Assembly: GCA_949373155.1 (NCBI GenBank) | Contig: CASICK010000011.1 | Coordinates: 1-64,000 of the forward strand | Length of the DNA stretch: 64,000 nt | Direction: 5' to 3' | DNA from: an uncultured Synechococcus sp. | Lineage (GTDB): Bacteria; Cyanobacteriota; Cyanobacteriia; PCC-6307; Cyanobiaceae | Shown here: positions 63,037 through 64,000 of the stretch, piece by piece | Numbering within the stretch: the stretch's first letter is position 1 | How the letters are laid out: every line of letters starts with the position of its first letter | Position numbers and translations under genes: made by a program | The notes under the pieces: generated by a model | The model's input: the letters and a program-made list of their open reading frames with translations, nothing else | Database searches by the model: none | What the model was told of the DNA's origin: nothing

Positions 63037-64000
63037 CTAGAGCATCTCCTCTTCGACGAATTTGGTGTGCACGTCTCCCCTTTGGAATTCAGGGCGGTCG
63101 AGCATGCGCAGGTGGAAGTCGACCGTTGTTGGGATCCCGGTGATGGCGCACTCGTTGAGAGCTCGTTTCATCCGTGCGAGTGCGGCAGGGCGATTAGGCG
63201 CCCAGACGATCAGCTTGCCGATCAGGGAGTCATAGAAGGGCGGGATGTCGTAGCCGGTATAGACATGGCTGTCGACGCGGACTCCAGGGCCTCCAGGCGG
63301 CAACCAGCCAGTAATTCGTCCAGGGGCTGGCCGGAAATTGTGCTGCGCATCTTCGGCGTTGATTCGGCACTCGATCGCATGACCGTTCATCTGAACGTCT
63401 TCTTGGCGCACACTGATCGGCTCCCCTCCGGCGATGCGTAGCTGCTCAGCAATCAGGTCGATACCCGTCACCATTTCCGTAACGGGATGCTCGACCTGGA
63501 TGCGGGTGTTCATTTCCATGAAATAGAACCCACCACTCCTGTCCAGGAGGAATTCCACAGTTCCGGCTCCCTCGTAATTGATGCTTCGCGCCGCTGCAAC
63601 CGCTGCTTCCCCCATTTGACGACGGAGCTCAGGGTCAAGGGCCGGGCTTGGCGCTTCCTCGAGAAGTTTCTGGTGACGTCGTTGGATCGAGCAATCTCGT
63701 TCGCCGAGATGAATCACATTGCCGTGACGGTCGGCCAGGATCTGCACCTCGACGTGCCGGGGACGGTCGATGAATTTTTCCATGTACAGCCCTGGATTCC
63801 CAAAGGCTGCATCGGCTTCTCCTTGAGCCGCTTTGTACAGCTTCACTAACTGATCAGGACTGGGCACGAGCCGCATCCCACGACCGCCGCCTCCAGCGGT
63901 GGCCTTGATCATGACGGGATAGCCCATGGCAGCAGCAAGCTCAGCAGCTGCCTCCGGGTTGGGTAAGAGGCCTTCGCTACCAGGCACCGTTGGCACGCCA
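63037..64000 (-). CDS. accC: Biotin carboxylase subunit of acetyl-CoA carboxylase (partial)
   Basis: Only the C-terminal 320 residues are in the window; the start lies beyond the right edge. The glycine-rich ATP loop [31 protein letters not shown], the [20 protein letters not shown] block and [20 protein letters not shown] identify AccC. It carboxylates biotin on AccB in the first step of fatty acid synthesis. It converges on yggT. Confidence 0.95.
   Translation of the reverse strand, partial: GVPTVPGSEGLLPNPEAAAELAAAMGYPVMIKATAGGGGRGMRLVPSPDQLVKLYKAAQGEADAAFGNPGLYMEKFIDRPRHVEVQILADRHGNVIHLGERDCSIQRRHQKLLEEAPSPALDPELRRQMGEAAVAAARSINYEGAGTVEFLLDRSGGFYFMEMNTRIQVEHPVTEMVTGIDLIAEQLRIAGGEPISVRQEDVQMNGHAIECRINAEDAQHNFRPAPGRITGWLPPGGPGVRVDSHVYTGYDIPPFYDSLIGKLIVWAPNRPAALARMKRALNECAITGIPTTVDFHLRMLDRPEFQRGDVHTKFVEEEML

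Overview
The window reads as chromosome of a marine picocyanobacterium, most likely a phycobilisome-containing Synechococcus (subcluster 5.1 type). The evidence is a phycobilisome rod-core linker (CpcG) with a CpcS-type bilin lyase, two single-helix high-light-inducible proteins, PsbX, Ycf66, a PucC/BCH2-like transporter, ferredoxin:thioredoxin reductase, the SufR/sufBCDS block, PAPS reductase and many small cyanobacterial hypothetical proteins. Genes are tightly packed with many 1-20 bp overlaps. I found no tRNA, rRNA, CRISPR array or intact insertion sequence.

Layout. 0-11 kb: BrkB-like membrane protein, exonuclease VII (xseA/xseB), a Hli protein with its own terminator, the HrpB helicase, an HtrA protease, an ABC-F ATPase and several small proteins, including a Nif11-like and a twin-CX3C protein. 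11-20 kb: a minus-strand run of NDH-2, hflX, trkH, trkA and anmK; then cysH, coaX and a peroxiredoxin. 20-31 kb: a phosphopantetheinyl transferase, a DUF1400 exported protein, a RarA fusion, an RND efflux pair and phosphoglucomutase. 31-40 kb: an AT-richer accessory stretch with a PucC-like transporter, a LysR regulator, a group 2 sigma factor with a small gene just upstream, an exported barrel-like protein, an Asp-rich beta-helix protein and a two-domain phospholipase D-like lipoprotein. 40-50 kb: cpcG, cpcS and an unknown gene in line with sufR, divergent from ftrC-sufBCDS. 50-64 kb: mtnA with a class II aldolase, an S9 peptidase, def, rpsU, comM, a HIT protein, an ABC transporter overlapping a hli gene, two overlapping half-propeller lipoproteins, ycf66, psbX, yggT and the 3' part of accC at the right edge.

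The most striking feature is a run of five otherwise recognisable genes between 20.4 and 39.4 kb that are each broken by a single-base shift: phosphopantetheinyl transferase, phosphoglucomutase, the PucC-like transporter, the LysR regulator and the phospholipase D. Four need +1 and one needs -1. The two at pgm and lysR fall on textbook slippery sequences: CUU-AGG-C just after a Shine-Dalgarno-like AAGGAGGU, and A-AAA-AAG in an A8 run. They may be sequence errors, real mutations or programmed frameshifts, and sequence alone cannot separate these.

The best-supported regulatory unit is 41.7-49.7 kb. SufR carries the exact four-cysteine spacing known for this repressor. It faces ftrC-sufBCDS across a gap that holds an AAC-N6-GTT inverted repeat, and it appears to be co-transcribed with a phycobilin lyase. 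This would place Fe-S assembly, thioredoxin reduction and antenna assembly around one Fe-S sensing regulator.
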